Assembly: GCA_040384325.1 (NCBI GenBank)
Contig: JAZKJL010000006.1
Location: 248,001 to 312,000, forward strand
Reading direction: 5' to 3'
DNA: 64,000 nucleotides
DNA from: JACMLX01 sp040384325
GTDB lineage: Bacteria; Gemmatimonadota; Gemmatimonadetes; Gemmatimonadales; Gemmatimonadaceae
The notes under the pieces were generated by a model. That model saw only the letters and a list, made by a program, of their open reading frames with translations. It did no database searches and was not told where the DNA came from. A program made the translations under genes and the position numbers. Below, one piece after another: positions 8,395-17,106 of the stretch. Every line of letters begins with the position of its first letter. Position 1 is the first letter of the stretch.

Positions 8395-9251
8395 GTCGGC
8401 AGTGGCTCGGCAGCCTGCTGGCTGCGTCGCTGGTCACGTTCTCGTTGCCGGCACAGGTGATCGACTCGGCGCCCACACGCTCGCCAGTCGTGCGCAGCAT
8501 CGCCCTCGATGCACGCCTGGCCACCGACGCCGGCCTGGCCCTCGGTGACACGGTGCGCCTCTCCGCCACGCCCGACGACTCGTCGGCCGAACGCGCGGTC
8601 GTCACGGCGTTGCTCGGTCGGCGCGCCGATCCGAGCGAGATCGCACGACAGGAGTATCGCGCGCGCCTGCACCTCGATCACCTGCAGCGTCTGATCAATT
8701 ACGGCGACCGGGTGGATCGCTTCGCCGTGCGATCACGCGGCGACAGTGCACGCCGCACGTTGCTCGAGGCCATCAACGGTGCTGCGTTCGGATTTCGCGC
8801 CTGGCCCAGCGCCGACATCGCGGTTCGCACCAGCCGCACCTTCCAGGTGGTGCGCCGCTTCAACAGCGCCATCGGCGTGATCACCATCGTCGCCAGCGCC
8901 GCGTTCCTGCTCTGCATTTTGCTGCTCAAGATCGACGAACGACGCCGCGATGTGGCCGCGCTGCGCATGATGGGCATCTCGGCGGGCACGATCGTGAAGT
9001 CGGTGGTGCTCGAGGCGGGCATCATCGCACTCCTCGGGTCGCTGGCCGGCGTCGTGTTCGGCATCATCGTCGCCCGCGTCGTGAACTGGCACTTCCAGGG
9101 CGTGCATCGCACCACGCTCACCTTCACGCTCATCACGCCGCAGACCGTGCTCTTCGCCTGCGTGCTGTCGGTGGTGCTGGGTGTGGTGGCAGGCTGGGTC
9201 GCGGCGCGACGGCTGGTCGGCGTACCGCCGCTCACGCTGCTGGGCCGCTGA
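8391..9251 (+). CDS. FtsX-like ABC transporter permease (short form)
   Basis: The 286-residue protein has a hydrophobic N-terminus (about residues 5-22), a short extracytoplasmic part, and then three membrane segments (near 160-182, 205-230 and 247-268) with the cytoplasmic loop KIDERRRDVAALRMMG typical of FtsX/LolC/MacB permeases. The periplasmic core is shorter than usual. It starts at GTG, overlapping the regulator stop, and overlaps the next permease by one base (TGATG). With the next two genes it should form a MacB/LolCDE-type exporter. The substrate is unknown. Confidence 0.85.
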   Translation: MSRQWLGSLLAASLVTFSLPAQVIDSAPTRSPVVRSIALDARLATDAGLALGDTVRLSATPDDSSAERAVVTALLGRRADPSEIARQEYRARLHLDHLQRLINYGDRVDRFAVRSRGDSARRTLLEAINGAAFGFRAWPSADIAVRTSRTFQVVRRFNSAIGVITIVASAAFLLCILLLKIDERRRDVAALRMMGISAGTIVKSVVLEAGIIALLGSLAGVVFGIIVARVVNWHFQGVHRTTLTFTLITPQTVLFACVLSVVLGVVAGWVAARRLVGVPPLTLLGR

Positions 9252-10441
9252 TGCCGGTCCGCCTCGCGATGCTGGCACTCCTTCGCCATCCCGCCCGCAC
9301 GCTGCTGGCGCTGCTCGGCATCGCCGTCTCGGCCGCGCTGCTGCTGGACATGGTGATGCTCGCCTCCGGCATGCGCGAGAACTTCACCGGTTTCCTGATG
9401 TTGCGCGGATACCAGCTGCGCGTGGCACCGAAGGGCACGTTGCCGTTCGACAGCGACGCCACCATCGACAGTGCCACCGCACTGGTCGCCGCGATTTCGC
9501 GGTTGCAGGGCGTCACCGCAGTCAGTCCAGTGCTTGGCGCGCAGGTGCAGGCCACGACCGCGACGGATTCGGTGGTCACCGCCTTCACGCTCGGCATCCT
9601 GCCCGCCGTGCAGGGCGATTACGAGATGGTGGGTGGCGATGATCTCTCCGACAGCACCAGCGTCGTCGCCAACCAGCGCTGGCTCGACGCGACGCGACAT
9701 GTGCTCGGTGACACCGTCACGCTGGCGGTGGGCTTCGACCCGCAGTTGCGCACCGTCACCGGCGAACGGCGTTTCGTCGTGCGCGGGGTGGCGCGTTTCC
9801 ACTACATCGCCGCCGACCAGCCCACGCTCGGCATGCACCTGCCGGTGCTGCAGCAGATGGGCGGCAGCGAGCGACGTGACCGCGCCTCGTTGATCATGGT
9901 CAAGGCGGCTGACGACGCCGATGCCGAGGCGGTGCGCACGCGCATCGCCGGCATCAGCACGCGCATCTCCGCCATCTCGCTGGAGGGTGCGACCGAGGCG
10001 GTGGAACAGCGTCTCGGATACTTCAAGCAGCTGGCGCTGGTGCTCGGCAGCATCTCGCTCGGTGTCGGTGTGCTGCTGGTCACGACGCTGATCACCATCG
10101 GCGTCAACGAACGCGCGGGCGAGATCGCGGTGCTGCGCGCGATCGGCGTCGCCAAGGGTAGCATCGTTGGACAGGTGGTGATGGAGGGCATCGTGCTCAC
10201 CGGCGTCGGCGCGCTGGCGGGCATCGGCATCGGACTCGTCACCGCGCAATGGCTCGAGAAGATTCTCTCCGACTTCCCCGGATTGCCGACCACGTTCCGC
10301 TTCTTCGTCTTCCAGCCGCGCGATGCCGGTGTCGCACTCGCGATGCTTGGCGCCGCCGGCATGCTGGCCGGCATCTACCCTGCCTGGCGCGCGGCATCGT
10401 TGCCGATTGCCGGCACCCTGCGCCGTGAGGCCGTGGCATGA
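9251..10441 (+). CDS. FtsX-like ABC transporter permease (full length)
   Basis: The 396-residue protein has the standard MacB/LolC layout: TM1 at about residues 14-38, a periplasmic core of about 200 residues, and three C-terminal TMs with the cytoplasmic motif GVNERAGEIAVLRAIG (about 287-302). It pairs with the shorter permease before it and the ATPase after it, overlapping both. Such systems drive periplasmic lipoproteins, peptides or toxins outward by mechanotransmission rather than classical transport. Nothing in the sequence fixes the substrate. Confidence 0.9.
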   Translation: MPVRLAMLALLRHPARTLLALLGIAVSAALLLDMVMLASGMRENFTGFLMLRGYQLRVAPKGTLPFDSDATIDSATALVAAISRLQGVTAVSPVLGAQVQATTATDSVVTAFTLGILPAVQGDYEMVGGDDLSDSTSVVANQRWLDATRHVLGDTVTLAVGFDPQLRTVTGERRFVVRGVARFHYIAADQPTLGMHLPVLQQMGGSERRDRASLIMVKAADDADAEAVRTRIAGISTRISAISLEGATEAVEQRLGYFKQLALVLGSISLGVGVLLVTTLITIGVNERAGEIAVLRAIGVAKGSIVGQVVMEGIVLTGVGALAGIGIGLVTAQWLEKILSDFPGLPTTFRFFVFQPRDAGVALAMLGAAGMLAGIYPAWRAASLPIAGTLRREAVA

Positions 10442-11121
10442 AGGCGATCGTCGAGGCGCGCGGGCTGGCGCGCGACTACAGCATGGGCAGCGGCGCCGTG
10501 CACGCGTTGCGCGGCGTGACGTTCGATGTGCAGGAGGGCGAGTTCGTGGCCATCGTCGGCCCGTCCGGATGCGGCAAGAGCACGTTGCTCAACCTGCTTG
10601 GCGCGGTGGACTCGCCCGATGCCGGGTCGCTCACCATCGCCGGAGAACGCATCGACCGGCTGGCGGATCGTGAGGCCACCGCATTCCGGCTCCGGCGCAT
10701 CGGCTTCGTGTTCCAGCGCTTCTACCTGATGCCGGCGCTCAGCGCCGCCGAGAACGTCGAACTGCCGATGGCCGAGGCGCGTGTGCCGCGTGATGATCGC
10801 CGTGCGCGCGTGCAGGAACTGCTTGGCTACGTGGGGCTGGCAGCGCGCGCGGGGCACCGCCCATCGCAGCTGAGTGGTGGTGAACAGCAGCGCGTCGCCA
10901 TCGCGCGCGCGCTGGCGAACCGTCCGGCGCTCCTGCTGGCCGACGAGCCCACCGGCGAGCTCGATGCCGCCACCGGGCTCGAGATGATCGAGCTCTTTCG
11001 CCGGCTGAATGCCGACGGCACCACGATCGTGGTCGTCACGCACGACGCGCAGATGGCCGCGGCAGCCGGTCGACGCATCCAGATGCGTGATGGTGCGATC
11101 ATCGACGGAGACGCCGCGTGA
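10438..11121 (+). CDS. ABC transporter ATPase (LolD/MacB family)
   Basis: The 227-residue protein carries Walker A GPSGCGKST (about residues 41-49), the signature LSGGEQQRVAIARAL (about 142-156) and Walker B LLLADEPTGELD (about 163-174). These fit the LolD/MacB/FtsE branch that works with FtsX-type permeases. It is the energising subunit of the exporter encoded on both sides of it. Its ATG overlaps the permease stop, and its stop overlaps the start of the FtsX-AttH fusion (GTGA), so all are probably translated from one mRNA. Confidence 0.94.
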   Translation: MKAIVEARGLARDYSMGSGAVHALRGVTFDVQEGEFVAIVGPSGCGKSTLLNLLGAVDSPDAGSLTIAGERIDRLADREATAFRLRRIGFVFQRFYLMPALSAAENVELPMAEARVPRDDRRARVQELLGYVGLAARAGHRPSQLSGGEQQRVAIARALANRPALLLADEPTGELDAATGLEMIELFRRLNADGTTIVVVTHDAQMAAAAGRRIQMRDGAIIDGDAA

Positions 11122-12614
11122 TCTGGCAGCTGGCGCTGCGCAATCTCGGCTTCCGAAAGCTGCGCACGATCTTCCTGCTCGCCGGCTACGGACTCGGCGT
11201 GGCGGTGATGATCGTCCTGCTGTCGGTGGGCGACGCGATGATCGCGCAGGCCAGCGACGAGAAGCTGGTCGGTGGCGGAGACGTCACCGTACTGCCGGAA
11301 GGGCTCGACGTGGAAGTGATGAAGACCGGCGGCGTGGGCGGCATGTTCTTCTCCATCGCCAACGCCCGCTTTCTCTACCAGCAACTGCTGGCGTCACCGC
11401 GACACGCGGACGAAGTGCATGCGGTCGCGCCGCAGATCGAATCCAAGCTGCTCTACGTCACGCTGAAGGATGGACGTGAAGTGACCGTGCGCGCATCGGG
11501 CGAGATTCCGGAGGCCGGTGATGCCGTCGGCGCGCCGGCGCTGCTCACCGCCGGCCGCTGGACCAACGATGCCGGTGACCAGCGCTGGACGTCGCCCACA
11601 CTCGAGCAGTTGCGACACGACGCCGACCATTTCCACCTGCCGCCGGCGGACGTGGCGACCCCGGAGAGCTGGGGCGAGTGGCATTACTTCAACGTGCTGT
11701 CGGCGGACGCGGATCGTTGGTACTTCATCACCTACATCGTGGCTGGTGCTGTCCCCGATGGCCGCTGGGCAGGACAGTTGCTCGTCACCGCGCACCAGAC
11801 GGGACGTCCGGCGCAACGGTTTTCACTGCCGGTACCGGCGCGCGACGTGCGCTTCAGCACCCGCGACGCGAACCTCGACTTCGGTGACGCGGGACGCGTG
11901 ACCGTGCAGCCCGACGGCAGCTACGCGATCGTCGGCGTCGCGCGCGCCGAGGATGGCAGCGGTGCGCGACTCACACTCGACCTGCGGGTCCGGCCGGCAC
12001 AACGCGCTTATTTCCCGGGTGCCACGCTGCTGGAGGGAGACGCACCGTCCGGCTACGCCGTGCTCGGCCTGCGCGCATCGGCCGATGGCAGCGTCTGCGT
12101 CGCCACGCGGTGCGACCGGTTCACCGACGCACAGGCGTACCACGACCACAACTGGGGCACCTGGCAGGGTGTGACGTGGGACTGGGGCGCAGCGCGCGCC
12201 GGCAATTACACGATCCTCTACGGCCGGGTGCGCGCTCCCGAGTCGGCGCGTGCGGGCGGCGATCCGCCGATGTTCGTCTACCTGGTGGACTCACTCGGCG
12301 TTCGCGCCGTCTTCCGCCCGCGCCAGATCGTATACGACGACGCGCGTACGGTGCCCGGCCCGGGTCGTGGCCCGGCGACGGCACGACTGTTCGACGTGCG
12401 AGGCGCCGACACGCTCGACCTGCGGCTGGTGATCGACGATGCGGTGGCATCCGACACGCGGGTGGGGCTCGCGGATCGCGGCGAGGGGGCCTACGCGCGG
12501 AAGCTGACGACGCCCTGGTTCCTGCAGATGAAAGGCCGAGCTCGCCTCGCTGGACGGGCCGGTGGCGCGGTTCTCGCTGGCGAGGGGATCGGTTTCTTCG
12601 AAACGTATCGATAG
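11118..12614 (+). CDS. FtsX/MacB N-terminal stub fused to AttH/CrtC-like lipocalin domain
   Basis: Residues 1-40 look like the start of an FtsX permease (LALRNLGFRKLRTIFLL, then one TM), followed by a MacB-core-like part to about residue 150. From about residue 160 the sequence turns into an AttH/hydroxyneurosporene-synthase-like region containing YHDHNWG near residue 342, the family's best-conserved motif. No C-terminal permease TMs exist, so this is a membrane-tethered periplasmic lipocalin-like protein, not a channel subunit. AttH-like proteins are often encoded beside LolCDE-like ABC genes; here the link is a physical fusion. It probably receives or presents a hydrophobic cargo. Carotenoid hydration is unlikely, since no carotenoid gene is nearby. 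Confidence 0.82.
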   Translation: MIWQLALRNLGFRKLRTIFLLAGYGLGVAVMIVLLSVGDAMIAQASDEKLVGGGDVTVLPEGLDVEVMKTGGVGGMFFSIANARFLYQQLLASPRHADEVHAVAPQIESKLLYVTLKDGREVTVRASGEIPEAGDAVGAPALLTAGRWTNDAGDQRWTSPTLEQLRHDADHFHLPPADVATPESWGEWHYFNVLSADADRWYFITYIVAGAVPDGRWAGQLLVTAHQTGRPAQRFSLPVPARDVRFSTRDANLDFGDAGRVTVQPDGSYAIVGVARAEDGSGARLTLDLRVRPAQRAYFPGATLLEGDAPSGYAVLGLRASADGSVCVATRCDRFTDAQAYHDHNWGTWQGVTWDWGAARAGNYTILYGRVRAPESARAGGDPPMFVYLVDSLGVRAVFRPRQIVYDDARTVPGPGRGPATARLFDVRGADTLDLRLVIDDAVASDTRVGLADRGEGAYARKLTTPWFLQMKGRARLAGRAGGAVLAGEGIGFFETYR

Positions 12615-12726
12615 TGGCGCTTTGGTGGTATGATGACGCTGCGAGGGATCATCATGTCGGGTGGAGTTTACCACTCGGGCAATGACGCCCCTTGGCCTCT
12701 CTTCCCCCGCCTGCGACCTTTGCACC

Positions 12727-13539
12727 ATGGCAGCCACGATCCGGCTCGGCACACAGGGCTGGAATTACGACGCATGGGTCGGCGCGTTCTATCCGTCCGG
12801 TACGAAAGCGCCCGACTACCTCGGCGTCTATTCCCGCGCATTCTCGACGGTTGAGATCGACTCGACGTTCTACGCGATCCCGTCGGTGCGCAGCGTTCGT
12901 TCCTGGGCCAACAAGACGCCCGACGGCTTCAAGTTCGCCCTCAAGCTGCCGCAGGAAATCACGCACGACAATCGGCTCCGCGAGTCCGTGGACCTCACCA
13001 GCCTGTTCCTCGACCGCGCCCGTGAACTCGAGGACAAGCTGGGCATCGTCCTGATCCAGCTCGGTCCCGATTTCGCGCCGTCGGAATTGCCGGCCCTCGC
13101 CGCCTTCCTGCCCACGCTGCCCACCAAGGAGATCGCCTTCGCGATCGAGTTCCGGCAGCGCGGCTGGATCAACGAGGGCGTGCTGGCGCTCCTGCGCGAG
13201 TACAACGTGGCGCTGACCCTCACCGACGCCCGCTGGATTCCGCGCAAGCAGATGCTGGCCCTCGCCGAGACGCCGACGTCGCCCACCGCCTACCTGCGCT
13301 GGATGGGGCCGAACCGCGACTTCACCGACTACAGCCACATCCAGGTGGATCGCACCCGCGAGCTGAACGCCTGGGCCACCGCAATTCGTGGGCTGCAAAC
13401 GCGCGTCAAGACGATTTACGGCTTCGTCAACAATCACTTCTCCGGCCACAGCCCGGAAAGTGTGCGCCAGTTGCAGCGCCTGCTGGGGCAGGTGCCGGTC
13501 ACGCCCGACATGCTCGGTGAACAGATCTCGCTCTTCTGA
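12727..13539 (+). CDS. DUF72 family protein (YecE-like)
   Basis: The 270-residue protein starts MAATIRLGTQGWNYDAWVGAFYP and has the DUF72 features: IDSTFYAIPS near residue 43, KLPQEITHD, and a C-terminal YGFVNNHFSGHSP segment. The family folds as a TIM barrel and has no firmly established reaction. The ATG at 12727 begins the conserved core; an upstream in-frame ATG at 12661 would add 22 residues with no family resemblance. The SURF1 gene follows after 10 bases. Confidence 0.9.
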   Translation: MAATIRLGTQGWNYDAWVGAFYPSGTKAPDYLGVYSRAFSTVEIDSTFYAIPSVRSVRSWANKTPDGFKFALKLPQEITHDNRLRESVDLTSLFLDRARELEDKLGIVLIQLGPDFAPSELPALAAFLPTLPTKEIAFAIEFRQRGWINEGVLALLREYNVALTLTDARWIPRKQMLALAETPTSPTAYLRWMGPNRDFTDYSHIQVDRTRELNAWATAIRGLQTRVKTIYGFVNNHFSGHSPESVRQLQRLLGQVPVTPDMLGEQISLF

Positions 13540-13549
13540 CGTCCGGCTG

Positions 13550-14302
13550 ATGCACATCGCTCCCGGCATCCTGCGCACGATCAGGGTGCGCGTCGTCGTC
13601 TTCGTGGTCATCGCGGTCAGCCTGGCCGCGCTGTTCGTTCGGCTCGGCTTCTGGCAGCTCGACCGCCTGGCCTGGCGTCGTGCGTTGAATGCGGAGGTGG
13701 CCGCACACATCGCGGCGGCGCCGGTGCCGGTGGAGTCGTTGCCGCGCGACAGCGCGGCGCTGCGCTACCGTCGCGTCCAGCTCCGTGGCGTGTACGACTA
13801 CGCCAATCAGGTGGTGATCACGCAGCGCATCCGCGGCGGGTCACCGGGGGTGAACCTGCTGACACCGTTGCGCGTGGCTGGCCGCGACAGCGCATACCTG
13901 ATCAATCGCGGCTGGGTGTACTCACCCGACGGCCGTCAGGTGGATGCCGAGAAGTGGCGCGAACCCGACAGCGCCGAGGTGCTCGCCTTCGCACTGCCGG
14001 CCTACACCGCCGATACGGCGGCGGCTGGGCAGGCCAGTCCCAGGGTGATGCGCACGCTGGACTTCGACGCCGTGCAGCGCGGGATGCCGTACCCGGTGGC
14101 GCGCGTGCAGCTGATCCAGCTCGGTGACACGGCGCCGAAGGGCGACGTGCCGCCCCGCCTCGTGCCGCCACCGCCATCCGAGGGCGCACACAAGAGTTAT
14201 GCGCTGCAGTGGTTCAGCTTTGCCACCATCGCGCTGATCGGCGCCGGGCTCTTCGCCTGGAACGATCATCGCCGGCACCTGCCACGCGTCGACAACACCT
14301 GA
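13550..14302 (+). CDS. SURF1 family cytochrome oxidase biogenesis protein
   Basis: The 250-residue protein has an N-terminal TM (about residues 12-32) running into the SURF1 motif GFWQLDRLAWR, a periplasmic domain with YLINRGWV near residue 116, and a second TM near residues 220-240 after SYALQWFSF. SURF1 helps insert haem a into cytochrome c oxidase at the inner membrane. No oxidase genes are in the window, so its partners lie elsewhere. The start at 13550 avoids overlap with DUF72. Confidence 0.9.
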   Translation: MHIAPGILRTIRVRVVVFVVIAVSLAALFVRLGFWQLDRLAWRRALNAEVAAHIAAAPVPVESLPRDSAALRYRRVQLRGVYDYANQVVITQRIRGGSPGVNLLTPLRVAGRDSAYLINRGWVYSPDGRQVDAEKWREPDSAEVLAFALPAYTADTAAAGQASPRVMRTLDFDAVQRGMPYPVARVQLIQLGDTAPKGDVPPRLVPPPPSEGAHKSYALQWFSFATIALIGAGLFAWNDHRRHLPRVDNT

Positions 14303-14326
14303 CGCGCTGGTTGGCCTGCGCGCCGA

Positions 14327-15238
14327 TCAGGAGTTGCTGGCGGCCGACTTTCGCTGCAGCACGACCATCGCCGCCGCGATCATCGCGCCGCCGATCCAGG
14401 TCCGCGGTCCCACCGGCTGGCCCAGCACCAGTCCTGCCAGCAGCGCAGTCCAGAATGGCTCCACCGTGCTCACGATCGACGCGCGCACCGGTCCCAGTGC
14501 GGCCAGGCCTGCGAGAAAGGTGGTGAACGCGATCGTGGTCGCGATCAGCGCCAGCGCACCGGCGTTGATCAGTAGCGACGTCGTGGGTGGATAGAGCGCC
14601 GTTCGCGTCGCCACGGCGGCGACGGTGAAGCAGACCGCGGCGCCGAGTGCGATCCAGGTCATGGCGGCGGCCGGCTTGAGCCCGGACTGGATCTTCCCCA
14701 GCCACGGAATCAGCAGCGCATACACCAACGCCGCCGACAGCGCCAACGCGATCCCGCGTGGATCGAGTTGTGTGGCCAGCGGATTGCCGACGATCGTCAC
14801 GATGCCTGCCAGTGACAGCACCAGCGCTGCGATCTTGTTCGCGTCCACCGGCTCCGTACGCCGCACGATCGCCAGCACCGCCACCCAGGTGGGGTAGGTG
14901 TAGAACAGGAACGCCACGCTGGCCGCGGGGATGTACGTCAGCGACGCCACCGACAATCCCGCGATCGCCGTCTGCGCCGCACCACCGATCAGCAGCAACG
15001 GCCACTTTCGCGGGCCGACACCGAGCACCGGTGCGGGTCCACCGGCGGCCACGCCGAGCATCACGGTGCCGAACAGGTAGCGATACGCCAGCAACGCCAG
15101 CAGAGTGGCGCCGGCATCGAAGGCGCGCTTGCTGAAGATGAGCGTGGTGCCGAAGCAGGCAGCGCTGATCAGCACCAGGATGGTGCCGCGCAGCGGATGC
15201 GCCGGCGCGTCGGCGGGGACCGCAGCCGGTGTCGTCAC
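14327..15238 (-). CDS. EamA/DMT-family transporter
   Basis: The 303-residue protein has about ten hydrophobic segments in two five-helix EamA repeats, with FLFYTYPTWVAVLA in the first and VRASIVSTVEPFWTALLAG in the second, both characteristic of the drug/metabolite transporter superfamily. It is an inner-membrane exporter or permease; the substrate cannot be told from sequence. It lies 10 bases downstream of mgtE on the same strand and is probably cotranscribed. Confidence 0.9.
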   Translation of the reverse strand: MTTPAAVPADAPAHPLRGTILVLISAACFGTTLIFSKRAFDAGATLLALLAYRYLFGTVMLGVAAGGPAPVLGVGPRKWPLLLIGGAAQTAIAGLSVASLTYIPAASVAFLFYTYPTWVAVLAIVRRTEPVDANKIAALVLSLAGIVTIVGNPLATQLDPRGIALALSAALVYALLIPWLGKIQSGLKPAAAMTWIALGAAVCFTVAAVATRTALYPPTTSLLINAGALALIATTIAFTTFLAGLAALGPVRASIVSTVEPFWTALLAGLVLGQPVGPRTWIGGAMIAAAMVVLQRKSAASNS

Positions 15239-15248
15239 GGGAAGGTGG

Positions 15249-16667
15249 TCAGAGGTACGTGCCGCGCAACAACAGCAGCGCGAGGGTGAAGTAGATCACC
15301 AGACCCGTCACGTCCACGAGGGTCGCCACCAGCGGCGCCGAGGCGCTGGCCGGGTCGAGCCCCACCCGCTTCAGCGCGAACGGCAGCATCGCGCCCACCA
15401 GCGTGCCGAAGGTCACCACGCCGATCAGCGACAGCGCCACCGTCGTCGCCAATGCGGTGTGCCCGACGCCGTAGGTGGACCAGCCGAGCGCCTGCCAGAT
15501 CTCGATGCGCGCGAATCCGAGTCCGCCAAGGATCGCGCCCAGCAGCAACCCGCTCGGCAGTTCCCGCATCGCCACCCGCCACCAGTCGCGCAGGCGCACT
15601 TCACGCAGCGCCAGCGCGCGGATCAGCAGCGACGTCGCCTGTGAACCGGAGTTGCCACCGGAGCTGATGATCAGCGGCACGAACAACGCCAGCACCGCCG
15701 CGCGCTGGATCTCGCCCTCGAAGCGCCCCATCGCCACCGCGGTCAGCATCTCACCGATGAAGAGGACAGTGAGCCACCCCGCGCGCTTGCGGAGCAGCGT
15801 GAAGAAGCCGGAGTCGATGTACGGATCGTCCAGCGCCTCCATGCCGCCCAGCTTCTGCACATCCTCGGTCGCGTCCTCCTGCACGATGTCGATGACGTCG
15901 TCCACCGTCACCACGCCGACGAGCCGCATCTCCTCGTCCACCACCGGCACCGCCACCAGGTCGTACTTCGACGTGCGCTCGACGATCTCCTCGCGGCCTG
16001 CGTGCACCGTGACCGTCACCACTTCCTCCCACGCGATGTCCGACACTACTGCCCCGTCGGGCGCGGCGAGCAGTTCGCGCAGCGACATCACGCCGTTCAC
16101 GCGGCCCGCATCGTCGGTGCTGTAGATCGTGTACATCGCTTCCTTCCGACCGATGCGTGCGATGGCCCGCACGCTCGCCAGCGCATCCTCCACGCGCTGC
16201 GAGCCCGGCACCGACACGAACTCGGTGGTCATCAGGCGGCCGGCGGTGTCGGCCTCGTAGGCCAGCAGCTGTTCCGTCTCGCGCTGCTGTTCGGGTGGGA
16301 GTGCCGAGAGGATCTCGTCGGCCACTTCCTCTTCCAGCTCGTCGAGCACCTCGGCGCGATCGTCCGGCGTCATCTCGGTGACGAGCTGCGCGGCCTGGCG
16401 CGTCGTCATCGTCTCCAGCACGTCGCTGCGGAGTTCCTCGTCGAGGTACTCCAGCACGTCGGCGGCACGCTCCGCGCCGAGCGCGTTCAGCAGCGCCACC
16501 ACCCGGTCACGCGGGATCGCTTCCGCCACATCCGCCAGGTCGGCCGGATGCATCTCCTCCGTCTCGGCCGCCACCGCTTCCGGCGCCTCGTCGAGCAGCG
16601 CGAGAATGTCCGGTGCCAGCAACGAGGCGATCGGCAGGTCGTCGTCGCGTCGCTTCTTTGCCATCAT
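15249..16667 (-). CDS. mgtE: MgtE-family magnesium transporter
   Basis: The 472-residue protein has the full MgtE layout: an acidic helical N domain (about residues 20-125, LLDEAPEAVAAETEEMHPADLADV...), a paired CBS domain (about 130-260) and five TMs from about 285. The pore motif SSGGNSGSQATSL is present. It is a Mg2+-gated Mg2+ channel of the inner membrane. The ATG at 16667 (MMAKKRRDDD) was preferred; an in-frame ATG at 16712 would add 15 residues. The eamA-type gene follows 10 bases downstream. Confidence 0.94.
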   Translation of the reverse strand: MMAKKRRDDDLPIASLLAPDILALLDEAPEAVAAETEEMHPADLADVAEAIPRDRVVALLNALGAERAADVLEYLDEELRSDVLETMTTRQAAQLVTEMTPDDRAEVLDELEEEVADEILSALPPEQQRETEQLLAYEADTAGRLMTTEFVSVPGSQRVEDALASVRAIARIGRKEAMYTIYSTDDAGRVNGVMSLRELLAAPDGAVVSDIAWEEVVTVTVHAGREEIVERTSKYDLVAVPVVDEEMRLVGVVTVDDVIDIVQEDATEDVQKLGGMEALDDPYIDSGFFTLLRKRAGWLTVLFIGEMLTAVAMGRFEGEIQRAAVLALFVPLIISSGGNSGSQATSLLIRALALREVRLRDWWRVAMRELPSGLLLGAILGGLGFARIEIWQALGWSTYGVGHTALATTVALSLIGVVTFGTLVGAMLPFALKRVGLDPASASAPLVATLVDVTGLVIYFTLALLLLRGTYL

Positions 16668-16842
16668 GTGCCGGTCATTCGGGCGGTTGTTCGGCCGGAC
16701 CTGGCGAATCAACCGACGTCATGGAAGAGGAGACGACCGTCCGGTCGTCGGGAATGCCGCGTCCGACGCCTGGGGCACCGGTCCGCAGGGCCAAGTTAGG
16801 CCGGACGGCGGGGCGGGGTAACCCCACGCCGACACCCTGCCG

Positions 16843-17079
16843 TCACGGTTCTCCCACGATCGGCAGTCGGCGTTCGGCGCGCACCGCCGTCACCGCGTAT
16901 CCCGCCACCGCGATCGCCTCGCGCAACTGCAGCTCGGTGGCCCCGCCGTCGTGCTCGAGCTCCACGCGCCCCATCGTCACGTCGCACCAGCGGATGCCGG
17001 GCACCAGTGCCAGCGCGGTCTGCACCGCGCGCACACAGAACACCGCCCGCATCCCTGCCACCTCCACGATCGTCCGCAT
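16843..17079 (-). CDS. Degenerate heavy-metal-associated (HMA) domain protein
   Basis: This 78-residue protein has the beta-alpha-beta-beta-alpha-beta pattern and spacing of a copper-chaperone HMA domain. The metal loop reads GMRAVFC where GMxCxxC is expected, so the first Cys is Ala and only the second Cys (residue 15) remains. High-affinity Cu(I) binding by the usual pair is therefore doubtful. It could be a decayed chaperone or a family that uses the fold differently. Its start is 27 bases from the divergent dehydrogenase gene. Confidence 0.65.
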   Translation of the reverse strand: MRTIVEVAGMRAVFCVRAVQTALALVPGIRWCDVTMGRVELEHDGGATELQLREAIAVAGYAVTAVRAERRLPIVGEP

Positions 17080-17106
17080 GCCGCAAATGTACTGCTAGCT
17101 TTGACG

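Noticed and set aside
11118..12614. Assigning a carotenoid 1,2-hydratase (CrtC) role to the fusion protein.
   Set aside because: No carotenoid biosynthesis genes are nearby and the context is an FtsX-type ABC exporter. AttH-like is the safer label.
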